Positions 48,540-60,742 of a stretch of DNA of 64,000 nt are shown one piece after another. The position numbers and the translations under genes are program-made. Source of the stretch: Triatoma infestans (Eukaryota > Arthropoda > Insecta > Hemiptera > Reduviidae); assembly GCA_011037195.1 (NCBI GenBank), contig JAAEAF010003107.1, positions 49,597 to 113,596 on the forward strand, given 5' to 3'. Position 1 is the first letter of the stretch. Each line of letters opens with the position of its first letter. The notes below the pieces were generated by a model, which made no database searches, was not told the origin of the DNA, and saw only the letters and a program-made list of their open reading frames with translations.

Positions 48540-50714
48540 TCCATTGTAAGTACTTTTTCGAATGCATCAGTATGAAAGGACAAATTTAGTTTTGTTTTCT
48601 TTTAGATGATTTCTAATTGGGTTTAGTGAGGGGGCATTCAAACATAAAATGAAAAAGCGAATCGGGCTTAAATAGCTTACACAGATTACAAATAACGGAA
48701 GAATCAAATGTATATTTATGTTTTTAATGAAAATATTTACTTTAATTAAATTTACAAGCCGTAATTGGATAATAACTCTAGGCTTAAATACATTGTATTT
48801 TGACTCCAAGTGACATTCACCACAACCAAATGTACTCAGATTTCTATATACTGTATTATAGTTGTACCCAAGCAGTGTCCTCACTCAAAAATTTATTCTT
48901 AAAACAATCAACTATGGTAGAAAATGACCTCTTAATTGTTAGGAATCCAACTTAAAAAAGTGTCGAGGTGGCCAATCGCTATCAATTCCGATTTAAGCTG
49001 GGAAACCCAGTTGTAACAGTTATTATGAAACGATTAATCTAAGTTTAGCAAAGTATCAAAACAGACACGGGGCAGTCTATTGGAGGGCATCTCGAGAAGT
49101 TTGAATAAAAAAGATAACATAGATTTAACTTTGATTAATTTAAGTAGAAATATTGCACATTCTAAACGGAGATAACTATTAGAAGTTGGTTTCGGCAAAT
49201 TAAATATTTGTTTTAAAAATTGTAGCTGTACAGTTTCTAAATCGTCCGCGTGTCTGTAGACCCATATCTCACACGCATAAAGCAAATATGACTTTACAAC
49301 GGCATCTAGTAGTTTTCTGATCGGTATGATGGAATTAGCTTTAGAGTTTATTAAGATCTGCCTTATCTGATGGGCTGCTATTTTACCTTTAGATATAAAA
49401 TATTTAGAAGATTGCAAAAACTTTCCAAATTAGCTGAAAGGTACACCTAAGTAGGGGTGTGTAGTTACTATATTAAGTGCCTATTATTTACACAAACTTG
49501 AATGAATTTTCTGGTCTCAGCGAGTGCTTTTTGAGAAATAGATTATTTTTGTTTTCGATGTATTAATTTTCAGAGAGTTTAGTCTACAGTACTCTTCAAG
49601 AATTAATAGCTTTTCTTTTACATCAATTACAGAGTTAGCAGGGATAACAATATCGTCCGCATAACATAATAAGAATAAGTTTTTATGATGAGATAAATTG
49701 ATTGCTGTGGCGCCTTTCTCTATAAAGAATCTAGTCAGATCTGAGATAAATAAATAGAATAAAAACGGCGAGAGGGGTTTTCCTTGAAGAATTTCTGCGG
49801 AGACTTGTATATCATCTGTGAACCCATTCCAGTTAGGATCCTTATTTTAGCGTTGTCATATAATGATTAAATAATATTTGTGATCTTTGGGCCTACTCCT
49901 AGTTTTAAAAGTTTTCATGTAGTAATGAGTGAGAGACCGAGTCAAAAGCAGCTTTAAGGTCCACAAATATTCCAAAGAGTGAAATGTTGTTTAGGAGCTT
50001 AATACTAATTATACCCGAAAGTGTAAAAAGATTGTCTTGACGGCCTCGACCAGATCTAAAATCCGCTTGTTCCTTGAAATGGAGTGCTGCTCCGCCCAAG
50101 TGTTCAATTTTTTGAGGAGTATGGAAGTAAATATTTCAGGAATACTACTTAGGAGTGCAATTCCCCTATAATCAGTAGGGTCCGTGAATGAATCTTTTTT
50201 ATATATCATTTTTAGATTTATTAATGCCCAAGAACTTGGGGTTCTCTTATTAATTATAACTGTATTAAAGATATTTAGTAAGTAATGTTCCCAGGCCAGA
50301 GGCAGGTTTTTATAAAACTCATATGGAACGTTATCACGGCCAGGGGTTTTATTTAATTTACAAGCATTCAAGACATGCTGCAATTCATCTAATTCATTAT
50401 TATAATATGTTTTAGGCAAATAAGCTGTGCTTGCAAGGGGATAGATATTATTAAGGTGAGTTTTCCATGTGTGTATATCTATTGCCGATTTTTCTAATTT
50501 AATAGGAGAAGCTTCACGGACAGCAAGCCAAAAATCTTTTGGGACTCTTATATTATATATTTTATCTAGTCTAGTTTTATAATAATTTTTTTTCTTCTAT
50601 TTCAGTAAAGTATAGGATTGTTTTTTCTGGGAGATATATACATTTAAGAGATCGTTTTCAATGTTTGCTTTTTTACAGAGCTTTAACGTTTTAATTAGAG
50701 TTCTTTTCAAAGTT
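48540..50714 (-). mobile_element. Non-LTR retrotransposon, ORF2 from before RT to C-terminal zinc region (part 2)
   Basis: Minus-strand frames give the RT in order: NKTPGRDNVPYEFYKNLP, PTDYRGIALLSSIPEIFTS, FGIFVDLKAAFDSVSHSLL, KPLSPFLFYLFISDL and LLCYADDIVIPANS (catalytic Tyr-Ala-Asp-Asp near 49650). A thumb region (KSYLLYACEIWVYRHADDLE, about 49300) and a terminal segment LCKLFKPDSLFHFMFEC near 48640 follow. Several frame breaks make it a pseudo-copy. I cannot assign the clade by eye. The element is cut at 50714 by a Penelope-like insertion and continues at 53171. Confidence 0.85.
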
Positions 50715-53170
50715 GTAAATTGGATTTTGAGGTTCGGCCATACAAAAGAACTCTTTTTAAATTTCTACCGTCGTTTCTGCAAATTTATTGCCTTCTTCAG
50801 GGTCTGTACAAAGGTTTCAATACAAATCAATAAAAAATAGAAATATAAAATATGAACTTAAAATAAATATTTTCAGAATAAATTTTTTTTTTTAAATAAA
50901 CTATAAAAATAAACTAAATAAAGAGTGATATATATAGACATTTAAATTTATTTTAAACTATTGTTGTAGAACAGATCAATATTAAACTAAATCACAACTA
51001 TTAAATAATCTAAATCACAACTATTAAATAATCTAAATCACAATTATTAAAAAATATGTGGCATATATAAGAGTAAAGTATGGAAATAACTTAGGAAATG
51101 TCTTACAAAAATTTTCAGTTACAATTCCAGTAGTAATTAATCTAGTTTAACCTGTGACATACCATCACCAAGTGTTACTGACATTGGATGGGTCAAGGTT
51201 TATAAAGGGCTAGGAGAGCGGATGGGATACCGTCTTAGTCTGTATGTTGTTTTGGAAATTCCAGGAGATTGTTATAACTGAGGGATAGGTTTTTGGTGTC
51301 TGTTCTAAAATTAATAGATAATTTATTTTTTTTAATATGAATCATTTCCAATATATTTCTTTTTTTATTACTATTGTTGATGGAGAGAATTTTGGTATTT
51401 TCTATGTCACATTCATGTTTGTATTATATACAGTGTTTCGTTAGTGCTGTAGTCATGTCAGTCGGTTTTTTAGTTTTACAGTCGTATTTATGTTGGTACA
51501 ATCTATTTTTTGAATATTGAGATTTTCTCCTATGTATGTAGCTGGGCATTGTAAACAATTTATTTTATAAATTATATCTGATAATAAAGTTGTGGGTGTG
51601 GGGTCTTTTAGTTTAGAAAAGAGTTTTTTTAGAGGATTGGAGTTTTTGTGGGCAATGGAAAGGTTATATTTCTTGAAAATTCTAGCTATTTTTTCTGATA
51701 GACCTTCTATGTATGGGATAGATATATAGGATATTGGAATTTGCTGTCATGGCGTAGAGGGAGTCAGGTTGAACACATTATCTGTGGATCGTTGATATAA
51801 TATTTTTGTATAATATGGAGAGGATAGCCATTATTTTTAAATATCTTAGATAATTTTAACTTGTTCTCATCATGGAAACTGGGATGGCTAAGATGAAGTA
51901 CACGTTTGGTAAAGGATTTAACAAAGTTGATTTTCTGGTTATATGGATGATTGGAGAGGAAATGGAGGAATCTGTCAGAACGTATGGATTTCATTAACCA
52001 ATTGGTAATAAGAGAACCATTTTCTTCACGGATAATCGTCATGTCTAAAAAATTAATTTTATTATCTATTTCTACTTCGTGTGTAAATTGTAAACGGGGA
52101 TGGTATGTATTAAAGGTATTCAGGATGGTATGGATATGTTCTTTAGGGACAGCGGTTAAACAATCATCAACATATTTGAAGAAAAAAGGAATTATAAAGG
52201 GTAGTTTTTTAATGGAATTTTGAATTAATTCAGACATGATGATATCCGCAAGAATAGGTCCTAGGCTACTTCCATGGCTGTGCCAAAGATTTGTTGGTAA
52301 AAGTGTTCATTGTATTTAAAATATCCTGATTTAAAGCAATGGGATAACAGAGATATGCATTTTTAAAGAGGGATATTAGTTTTATTCTCTAAAAGATAAA
52401 AATTCCTTTTTATAATTTCTATCGTTTCTTCAATGGGAACATTCGTAAACAGGGAAGCAACTTCTAATGAAATAAGGATATAGTTGGTGGGGATTTTTAT
52501 GTTATCTACTTTTTCTTTTAACTTAAAGGAATCTTTAATATTGTAACTGTTATCAGAAATGTGTTTTAATATGTCGGTTAGGAATTTGAAAGGTTATATG
52601 TAGGTGCATTGATGAATGAAATTGTTGGTCGTAATGGATTATTGTTTTTATGTGTCTTAACTAAGCCATAGCTTTTTGGTGGGGTAGGTGAGGAATTTGA
52701 GAGACGAATTTTAGTATTGAGATCAATTAATTTTTGTTTGTATAAGACTGTAATTATTTGTTAGTAGTTGTTTTATTCGAGTTTGTCGGATCTTTATGAA
52801 GTTTGATGTAAGTATCTGAGTCAGAAATTGGAGAAAGAATTTTTTTATCGTATTCGTGTCTGTACATTGCCACTGTTTGTTTGGTTTTGTCGGATGACAG
52901 GATTATGATGTTGGGATTCTGGGATAGGAATTATTTTGAGGCTTTCACTAGGGACGAGATATGTGATGTAGAATGTTGATGGGTTTGGGATTTGTGTAAA
53001 TGGTTGGTGATAATATTAACAAATTTTGCTCTAGCAGAATCTTGTTCATTTACATCTAATCTATCAATACCATTCTATATCGCAAATAATATTAGCTATT
53101 GGGATATTGTTCTTTTTATTAGCTATTGGAATATTGTTCTTTTTATTAGCTATTGGGATATTGTTCTATT
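50715..53170 (-). mobile_element. Penelope-like element (RT plus GIY-YIG-type region), nested insertion
   Basis: Minus-strand order is: YGLVKTHKNNNPLRPTIS (about 52670), ILISLEVASLFTNVPIEETI (about 52470), AMGSSLGPILADIIM after correcting a one-base loss near 52270, FKYVDDCLTAVPKEHIH (about 52175) and NKINFLDMTIIREENGSL. Then, near 51590, IIYKINCLQCPATYIGE resembles the start of the GIY-YIG endonuclease of this class, followed by NRLYQHKYDCKTKKPTDM. The 3' end carries CCTGAAGAAGGCAATAAATT, TGCAGAAACGACGG, words typical of Penelope UTRs. The 15-bp GTTCTTTTCAAAGTT flanks it (50700-50714 and 53171-53185). The frameshift and stops make this copy non-coding. Confidence 0.9.
53095..53170. repeat. 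Short tandem repeat at the 5' edge of the Penelope-like insertion
   Basis: GGGATATTGTTCTTTTTATT followed by AGCTATT recurs nearly three times (unit about 27 bp), abutting the target duplication, which itself begins GTTCTTTT. Confidence 0.8.
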
Positions 53171-53500
53171 GTTCTTTTCAAAGTTAGACAATTAGAATCA
53201 AACCATTGATTACTCTTTTTAAGATATGGCGTAATCGGCCCTTTTTTAATCATATTTAACGAGTCAGCTACATTTTTAATTGCTGAGTTTATATTAGGAT
53301 ATAAGTATTCAGTGTTTAAACTATGGAAATATAATAAATCTGTCTTAGCCATAAGATTAAAATAATCTCGTTTCAAAAAATCCACCCACCTATACTTCAA
53401 TTTGGACTTGATCTCGCAAGGAAAAGTATTCACGTATTCGTTTGCTATATTTAAAGTTCTCGCTTCGGCGGTACATACACTAAAATTGGAACAGTTTTAC
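53171..53500 (-). mobile_element. Same non-LTR retrotransposon, upstream part (part 1)
   Basis: The minus-strand frame 53433-53171 includes KYRWVDFLKRDYFNLMAK and ends QWFDSNCLTLKR. The same ACTTTGAAAAGAAC that ends this part begins the other part at 50714, where the frame continues. The endonuclease domain is absent, so the copy is 5'-truncated near 53500. Confidence 0.75.
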
Positions 53501-53690
53501 CAACTATAAATATTATTATAGATTAGAAGCATTGATAGAATTCTAAATTTGAAGAAAATCGGTCAACCGTTTTACTGAAGAGGTTTTTGAGTTTTCTAGA
53601 ACGGCAGAAACCAGTTTCTTTATTCTTGGCAGATAGAATTTGTAACTTTTATATGGAAGATATTTCCAGAAAATCTGATTTTAGGATGGT
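53500..53690 (+). repeat. Dispersed repeat family A, fragment
   Basis: GCATTGATAGAATTCTAAAT followed by TTGAAGAAAATCGG resembles the inner part of the copy at 36475-36560. The first 20 bp abut the end of the retrotransposon. Confidence 0.45.
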
Positions 53691-55930
53691 CTGGGAGACC
53701 TGTCCAATTAGGTTATAATTTAAACTGCTGCTTGAAGCTTTATTAGTTGAGACAAAGGGCGCTCCTATACTAGTTGCACTAAGTAATATATGATATCTCT
53801 ATCAACCTTTGTATGACAGGCCCGTTTTGGACAGTTTTTAAGCAAATTGTAATTCAAATTAAATATTATTATTTGCAGTAAGAGAAACTCCTACTAGAGT
53901 TTTCTCATATTCCAAGAATCTTGAAACATAATATTTCTGACGAAAACATAATTTTATAAATTAGACAAAATCGCTATATTTTCTCTCTTAGCGGCAAAAC
54001 GAAATAAAAATTGGTTTAAATAGGCCTCAAATATTGATACAATAGTTCGCAATAAAATTATCCTTCCATGTTTTTAGTTTCTAAACTAATTTTATCCAAA
54101 AAATAGAAATAAAAAAAAAAAGAAATCTTATAACAAAACAGAACAAAAGCAAAAAGAAACCTAAGTAAATTCTGACAGATAAAACTTTGAAAATGTTAAA
54201 GTTGAAAACAGATCTCCCGATTATATTGCTTACAAGTAGTGGGAGGTGTAGATCTGGTATGTGGGATCAAAGGGAACTCTGGGATCAAAGAGTGGACATT
54301 ATTCAAAATACTCCCCACTCTCTCATTCTCCACTGGTAATGTTGCGGCATACAGAGAGATTTATCAATAATACCAAGGTTGTACCACCGTTGACCATTTT
54401 ATAACAGTGTAGAGGTTTCACACTAACTAATAATACAACAATAATAATTCGTTGAAGAAATATTCACACTTACTTTCCTTAATTCCAATTGACACTTTTA
54501 TTTGGACTTTTTATTGTAACTTTAATAATCGCTATTATAATATAAGATTGTTTTATTACATAGACCTTGATTATGTATTTCCGGTAAAATTCAATTATGA
54601 AAAGAAAAGTACAACACAATTAGAGTTCATTGATAAAACTGTGAAGAATTAAATTGTAAATTAAAATCTACTGCAGCGTTCGATCGCCTGAAAATGTAAA
54701 TTATATAGTTATAATTGTATTTAATAATATGTTATTAAACAATAGAGAACTAATTGTTAGTAAAATTTATGCAAACAAGATTGCCTGGTTGTCATTTTTT
54801 ATTTTAAAAGCCGCAAGTGGTAAAACGTATTCCCCTTGTTGTTTGGTTGGTTAGCGGACGAGAGGATACACTCTGTTGCTTTTCTTGAATGAATACCATC
54901 TCAATGGCCTGCCAGCCCTTCCACTTCCAGAACACAACTGGGTCGATATTCATGACGTCAGATTAGGGTAGGGATAGTTCTAGCAGCAGATCTGACGTCA
55001 TGTCTAAGAAGTAGGTTCACACTTCAGACGAATATTAAAGGAGAAGACAAAAATATCTGATTTGATACACTGACTCTACTTAACTTGAAATGCAAATATT
55101 GTAATTGACAAATTTTCTTCAAACTTTGAGGTTTTATTGAAAGTTTAGTTGCTTCATGGCCAATAGTGAAGGTGGAAGGTAATGTATTGATTCTCAGGAT
55201 ATACCAGGTAGTCTGAAAGAATACAATATACTTGAAATACAGCTAACTCTTAAAATCTGAAGACAGGTTATTAGAAATAGAGAATGTCACTAGTGAAACT
55301 GATATTAACAGTTTTGGGGATATGTGAAGTTAGAAGATGATCCGAGAAAAAATATCGTAGGAGAACTGGATATTTTTCGTTTAGTATGGCCTCCTTGTTA
55401 GGCGGACAAAAACAAAAACTTGATAAAAAAAAAAATGTATCTGCCAGAATAATTTTAATTCCCAAACTAGCCATTGATTGCTGAAAAATAAACTAAACAA
55501 CATTATTAAGCTGAGGCGTAAACCTATTTGGAATGTAGAGTTATATTAAAGTTTACAAGAACAATACAATAAAATTGAACATATTAAAAAAGGAGTTTGC
55601 AATAAAATGTAAAAATCAGAGGAAAATAGAAAACTGTCAGAAAACACACAAGACTTGATACATAAAAGAGAAATCGAAAAACTGCAAGGCAAAAAATTGA
55701 ATTCATCTATAAATTAGTGAGGTTCCATATAAGTAAACAGTAAGCTTTTAATTGAAAAACTTATTGAAGATACCATTACAAATTCTAATTTATTTTAGGA
55801 ATTTGAGAAAACAACTTGGTAATAAAAGTAATTGGATAGATGACTCCAAAGGTGTTTCAAATAAGAGCGGTAGGTATTGTTGGAGCCGTTTGGAAAAACA
55901 TTGCGACAAAGTGAAAAAAAAAAAAAATCA
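53690..55930. other. Gene-free stretch
   Basis: AT-rich, with a short duplication at 54265-54300 (GGGATCAAAG twice) and the paired TGACGTCA site at 54951-55002. No coding frame is supported, and no transporter 5' exon could be recognised. Confidence 0.4.
54951..55002. promoter_or_regulatory. Paired TGACGTCA sites in a 13-bp inverted repeat; candidate promoter region
   Basis: CATGACGTCAGAT (54951-54963) and its exact reverse complement (54990-55002) each contain the CRE/ATF-type palindrome TGACGTCA. The surrounding 54830-55030 is less AT-rich than its flanks. It lies upstream of the transporter, so it could be a 5' regulatory region, but no transcript start is proven. Confidence 0.35.
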
Positions 55931-56225
55931 TTTATTAAAGTTGTACTTACGGTTGAAGAATTTTGATCGAAACCTTTGTGGTGGTGGTGGTGGTGGTGGG
56001 GGGGGAACTAAACGGAATACCAAGTTTAAGCTTCCTGCGACTTTACATTTTTTGAGATGTTTTGTTCACACGCAAAAACACACACCGACCATCGCTAAGA
56101 ACACTTTCTTCGTATTCAGGGGACTTTAAAACATGTAGATATTTCCGGTGAAAACTCGATTTCGAAAATTTGACACATCGCAATACTTCCCTCTTAACAG
56201 GAGTAAGAAAGAGAATATTGGTCAT
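55930..56225 (-). repeat. Dispersed repeat family A with GGT and CA tracts
   Basis: In reverse: AAACGGAATACCAAGTTTAA, GAGATGTTTTGTTCACACGC, ACACACACCGACCATCGC, TTCAGGGGACTTTAAAACAT, TTCCGGTGAAAACTCGATTT. A (GGT)n tract lies at 55979-55998. Confidence 0.7.
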
Positions 56226-56559
56226 TATATAAACATTTTTGCCCAAATAACTATTGTAATATTAATGCATTAAGGGATTACACTTTATATTGTGTTACAT
56301 ATTGTAGTGGTTTTGTAAATTTGTGTAAAAGTTAGTTGAATATTCAATTTATAAATATTTAATGAATCTCCATAGTACAGTCATATTTTGAATTATTTAG
56401 CTTAATTTATTAAGCTACTTTATAATGTTTTCGTCATGACAGAGAATTTTAATTTCACTTTATTTGTGAATTTTCTATGGACAAATAGTTAAAGGATTTA
56501 AGTTGTATATTAGCTATAATTTTATAATAAATAAATAAATGTATTTTAGGAGGTTAAAG

Positions 56560-57060
56560 AAAATTATTAGAGCCGTTTTGGAGGAAATTTTGAAACATTC
56601 AAATTTTATTATTATATCAGAGGAAGAATAATATATTCTACTAAAGTAACATTTCAGAAGGAGATCTTATTCTTTGAGACCCCCACCCCCACCCCAACGT
56701 CACAAAAATAAATTTTCCAGGCAAAGATGTTTCAAATAAAACTTCATCCCAGTAATTAAAGATTTAAATAAAACCGTTGGATAGATTTTTGAGAAATACG
56801 CGACTAACTGAACAAAAAACAAATCATTCAGTAATGTCGCGCTTTCCGGTTGATGGATTTTGTCCAAAAACTTCCTGTCAGATACGGTAAAGATATACCA
56901 AAACGAAATAACAAGTTTGAGCTTCCTGCGTCTCACGGTACTTTAAAAAACGTGCATTTCCAATAAAAACTCAAATATAAACGTTTGGCAAGATCGCCGT
57001 ATTTTCTCGTAATTTGATATTTCCTCTTACGTAAGAGATAGTAAGAAATTAATAATTGAA
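56560..57060 (-). repeat. Dispersed repeat family A, diverged long copy
   Basis: In reverse: TTCCAGGCAAAGATGTTTCA, AACCGTTGGATAGATTTTTG, CCGGTTGATGGATTTTGTCC, AAACGAAATAACAAGTTTGA, CAATAAAAACTCAAATATAA. Confidence 0.6.
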
Positions 57061-57814
57061 TTCATTAATTACAACTGCCTATAATATAAAACGGGTCTGT
57101 TAAATAATGATAAACTACCTTTCTATCTGTAACCATTGAATAAACTAATGATTCATTAAAGGGGGAAAAATTTGTAAAAAGCAAACTCGGATTTCAGTTA
57201 ACGCAGAGCAAATTGATAAGTACTTTCAAATTGAGTTCATGTTACACCAACGAGCAGAACATGTCATCATTAAATGCCCAAGGCTTGTAATTTAGATTTT
57301 AGTTATTCTAAGCTGAATTTTGAAAATAATTTGCAGAGAATTTAGATTGAAATTTTCTATCATATAACTTAGATCAGATGGTAAAAATGTAAATATTCAT
57401 GTTATTATTCATGTTGAAATTTAGCTATTGTGAGACCATAATTCAAATTCTGCTTGCAGATTATTAGTAGTTTTAATTAAAATCTCACTAGGCAGTTGTT
57501 ATCCATTCCCCATACAGCAGTCCATTCAACTATCGTTTATATGGTGCAGCCAACTCTTATTCCAGCTTTAATAGTATTAATGTTTTACCTCATTTATGCT
57601 TATATATGTCAAACTGATCTTTGGATGCCCGAACAACAATTTCAATACGAAATTGAAATCACCATTTAAAGTTTTTCTGCCGGCTTCTAGATAAACGATA
57701 GGACATCCCTAAAAGAGGCAAATATGTGCACGTATAATATGGTAGGTATAATAATTGAATATCACAAATTACCAATTACCTTCTCCTACTGCTGGTAGGC
57801 TTTCAGTACCATCT

Positions 57815-58400
57815 CTTCCTTGGTCAGGAATGCTGGGACTCTCTAGAGCTACTTTCCCGGCGCAATAAAGTGAAGCTGGTACGGGCGCCGGGATATATGG
57901 CGATAGAAGGCAGACACGAGACAGCCAACCAACTGGCCAGGAACGGAACAAATACTCCGTTCTGTGAGCCAGAACCTGTTCTGGGGATAGCCAAAAAGAC
58001 GGTGCGGAATCGATTTAGAGGAAGCTCAGCCGGTACTGGATTCCAAGTCCTAGACAAAACACAGTAAGGAGGTTATGGCAATAATATGTAGGACAAGCAC
58101 CACTGAGACCAAGGACTAGGCAAAAATCAGATTTGTGTGATAGCGGGCCTGATACAAGGCACGGTAGGTTCAAAAAACATCTACATAAGATGGAGTTAAA
58201 CAACTCGAAGCCTTTGTGCAGATTGTGTCAGGAAGAGGAGGAAACGGCCTTTCAACTCTTTTTCGATTGTGCTGCAATCGGCATATTGTGAAATGAGATA
58301 TTTGACATCATACTGCAAGAAGAACTTGTTGGGAAGCCCTTAACTCAAATATTTAGTTAGAGGAATGTGCTTGCAGAGTGTTGCATAACAAAATCGGTTT
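57815..58400 (+). mobile_element. Degraded non-LTR RNase H remnant
   Basis: The plus strand reads KLVRAPGYMAIEGRHETANQ then LARNGTNTPF, a decayed RNase H end. Later, across frames and stops, come a VIAGLIQGTVGSKNIYI segment and a Cys-rich tail (SLCADCVRKRRKRP). The usual Gly-His and Gly-Asn residues are changed. Confidence 0.65.
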
Positions 58401-58491
58401 ATGGAGTAAAATTGGATTATTTCTTGAATTGTGATTTTAAAATGCAATATATGAAGTACATATTAATTCTTAATAGGCCTGAAATCTAAAA

Positions 58492-58570
58492 CTTCATTTT
58501 TTATCATAACTTAATTTTAACTTCATTTTTTATCATAACTTAATTTTAACTTCATTATAATCATAACTTC
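58492..58570. repeat. Short tandem repeat (about 29-bp unit)
   Basis: ACTTCATTTTTTATCATAAC followed by TTAATTTTA appears twice, with a shortened third copy. Confidence 0.85.
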
Positions 58571-59499
58571 ATTATTCATTTGTTTAATTGTTGGCGGGCC
58601 TCCACAACCTACATCTCATAAGTTCCTTTCATTTTGAGAAACTCTGCTCTAAAGTGCCAATCATTATAATGTCTGTTTTCCCGGCTATTTCTTATTGATA
58701 TTAAAGGCAACTAAATATTTAGTTAAAATTCGAAGTTTCAATAAAATAGAACTATAAGATTGTAGTAAGAGAAGTGATCTGATCGTGACCCACGCCAGAT
58801 GTTTTTAAAATTGCCAAACCTGGCGGTCCCTTTTTTTCCATCAGATTCTAATAATAACAGCGCTGATATAATGCTACAATTTTTTACCACAAATATTTAC
58901 TACAAACCGACCTTATTCAATTTGTCAGATCACGTTATTATAATCGTAATATAATATAGTACTTAATATAAAATGAATGTCAAGACTTTACATTCTTCTT
59001 AACGCTCAATATTAAAGAAAATATTTCAAATTTAATGTCTTACGACTGACATTACGTTCTCTATTCGAACTATTTATATTGACATAGATAGAAACTGGTT
59101 CATATTACAATTGAGAAATTTAATAAATATAATGGGTATGAGAAGGAGAGAATTGGGTTTACGAGATGAAATAAACTGGAGTAATTCTGAACACTATATA
59201 GTACAATAGAGACACAAAATTGCCAGGACTTTAAATAGAAATTAGGTAGCGAGAGATTTAGAATGAATAAAGAGAAGGGTAGTAGTTGGTTGCTGACGCG
59301 TAGTAACTGCTGTATAAACTGTTCTAAAGACTGTTTTGTAAGGATAGCGCAGATGTATATATGCCGAGTTTCCCACTCTAGTCTGACCTAAGTAGCGAGT
59401 GAGATTCTCAATTTTGTGTCTCCCTTCCTGCTTTAGATCCTTCTCTTCAGATCCTACTACATATATCTAAAAGTTAGACGGCCTAAGGAATGGGTCCCT

Positions 59500-60380
59500 T
59501 GTTACTTTCTCTTAAAGAAAATATTGCAATCATGACAATTTTTTTAATTTGATAATACATGTTTTGTGATCCCCTGAGTGAAAAAAATGTTTTAGCCAAT
59601 AGTCTTGGTTTGTGAATAAAATAACTCAAAAATGGAAAATACATCAGCAAAATTTTTACTTTTTTTTATATTCTGTTTAGGTACTACTATTTATCTGATG
59701 GTACACTCAAAATCTACCCATCGGAAAGGAGACTTCGCTAAATTGTTCTTGAAAGTGGTTCCAAATGGTTTTCTTTAAACTTCGAACAGTAACTACAAAC
59801 ATAAAAACACTTTGAGTTTTTTATTTGAAACATTTTAAAAGGGAAAATGATTTCTGAAACGTTCCTGGAGAAGAGCAACGTTAAGCTTTGTTTTCATGCT
59901 TAATTTCAATGGAACATGTAGTTCAGCTACCTGTATGTACTATATAATGGATTAATTGCATTGCTAGAATTTCAAATTTGAAGAGAGGTGAAAAGTGCGT
60001 CTCGAAAGAATTGGTGTTTGAGTTATTTAGAAATTTCTTGAATATTGCTCCAACAATTTTCGTATATCTTTGTATGTTAACTGCACAAATATAAACTTTT
60101 ATTTGACTTGTGTGTATGTGTGTACGTATGTGTGTTTATGTGTGTGAGAGTGCGAGAGAGAGAGAGAACAAATCATCTCGAAAACGGAAAATCGCAATTA
60201 GCTCAATCGTGCCAACCAAAGCGAATTTCCTTTAGTACGACCATCGCATCTGATACGAAGGTTTTGAGCTTTAAAAAGGGAAACGAAATCTAAAATCGAT
60301 TTTGGAAGTGCAACTTTTCACATTCTATTTAAACATAGCCTATCACTTTTATCTGAAACTTTTTCAAGAAATAAATTATT
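59500..60380 (+). repeat. Dispersed repeat family A, two tandem-like halves with GT/GA tract
   Basis: Landmarks occur at 59540-59780 (ATACATGTTTTGTGATCCCC, ATAACTCAAAAATGGAAAAT, GTTCTTGAAAGTGGTTCCAA). A second part (60060-60380) has a (TG)n(AG)n tract at 60108-60170 followed by CTCGAAAACGGAAAATCGCA. Confidence 0.65.
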
Positions 60381-60440
60381 TTAGATAGAGCCTGAGGGCC
60401 ACTTTTATATGTTTAAAATATTAAGCTGACGCAACATGGT

Positions 60441-60497
60441 ACATAGAACAATAGATCGTAAAGGTCGCAGTGCATCGGGCGCCTTCAAAAAAAAAAT
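60441..60497 (+). mobile_element. Orphan retroelement 3' tail
   Basis: ACATAGAACAATAGATCGTA followed by AAGGTCGCAGTGCATCGGGC and an A-run matches the 3' UTR end at 44615-44663. It lies directly before a SINE. Confidence 0.7.
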
Positions 60498-60529
60498 GGT
60501 ACGCAAAAACTGGTCTTTTTTTAGGGGAG

Positions 60530-60742
60530 GGGGAGGGTTTAGCTCAGTGGTTAGCGCAATAGGTCCGCTTGGATGTCTCGGGTTCGAGTCCAGCATTGCT
60601 GTCCTTAAATTTTCTACATCACCATTGAAACTGTTCGGTGATGAACAGTGCAGTATGTAGCGAGGTCTGTAGTGCATTGTGAAGGGTCCGGGCGCCAATA
60701 ACCATAGAAGTTGACGCCCTTAGGTTATTAAATTATTTTTAA
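60530..60742 (+). mobile_element. tRNA-derived SINE, family 1, best copy
   Basis: A tRNA-like head GGGTTTAGCTCAGTGGTTAG has an A box (TAGCTCAGTGGTTAGCGCA, 60540-60558) and a B box (GGTTCGAGTCC, 60581-60591). The body has TCGGTGATGAACAGTGCAGT and GGCGCCAATAACCATAGAAG and ends in an AT-rich tail. The same body is at 31570 (plus) and 19300 (minus). Pol III promoters look intact. Confidence 0.85.

Larger units (their letters stand above)
44674..48540. other. Intronic/5' flank without other genes
   Basis: Apart from transporter exon 1 (45437-45587), a family A copy at 46540-46900 and a partial one at 47770-47925, I see only AT-rich sequence. No first exon with a start codon could be identified here. 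Confidence 0.4.

Noticed and set aside
57769..58057. Minus-strand open frames that could be a transporter 5' exon with a donor near 57780
   Set aside because: The plus strand of the same DNA encodes a decayed RNase H end, so the minus frames are shadows; no CAT-like N-terminal wording is present.
60530..60605. Possible tRNA gene
   Set aside because: A and B boxes are present, but the acceptor and anticodon stems do not close, and the same sequence with a shared body occurs at two other places, so it is a SINE head.
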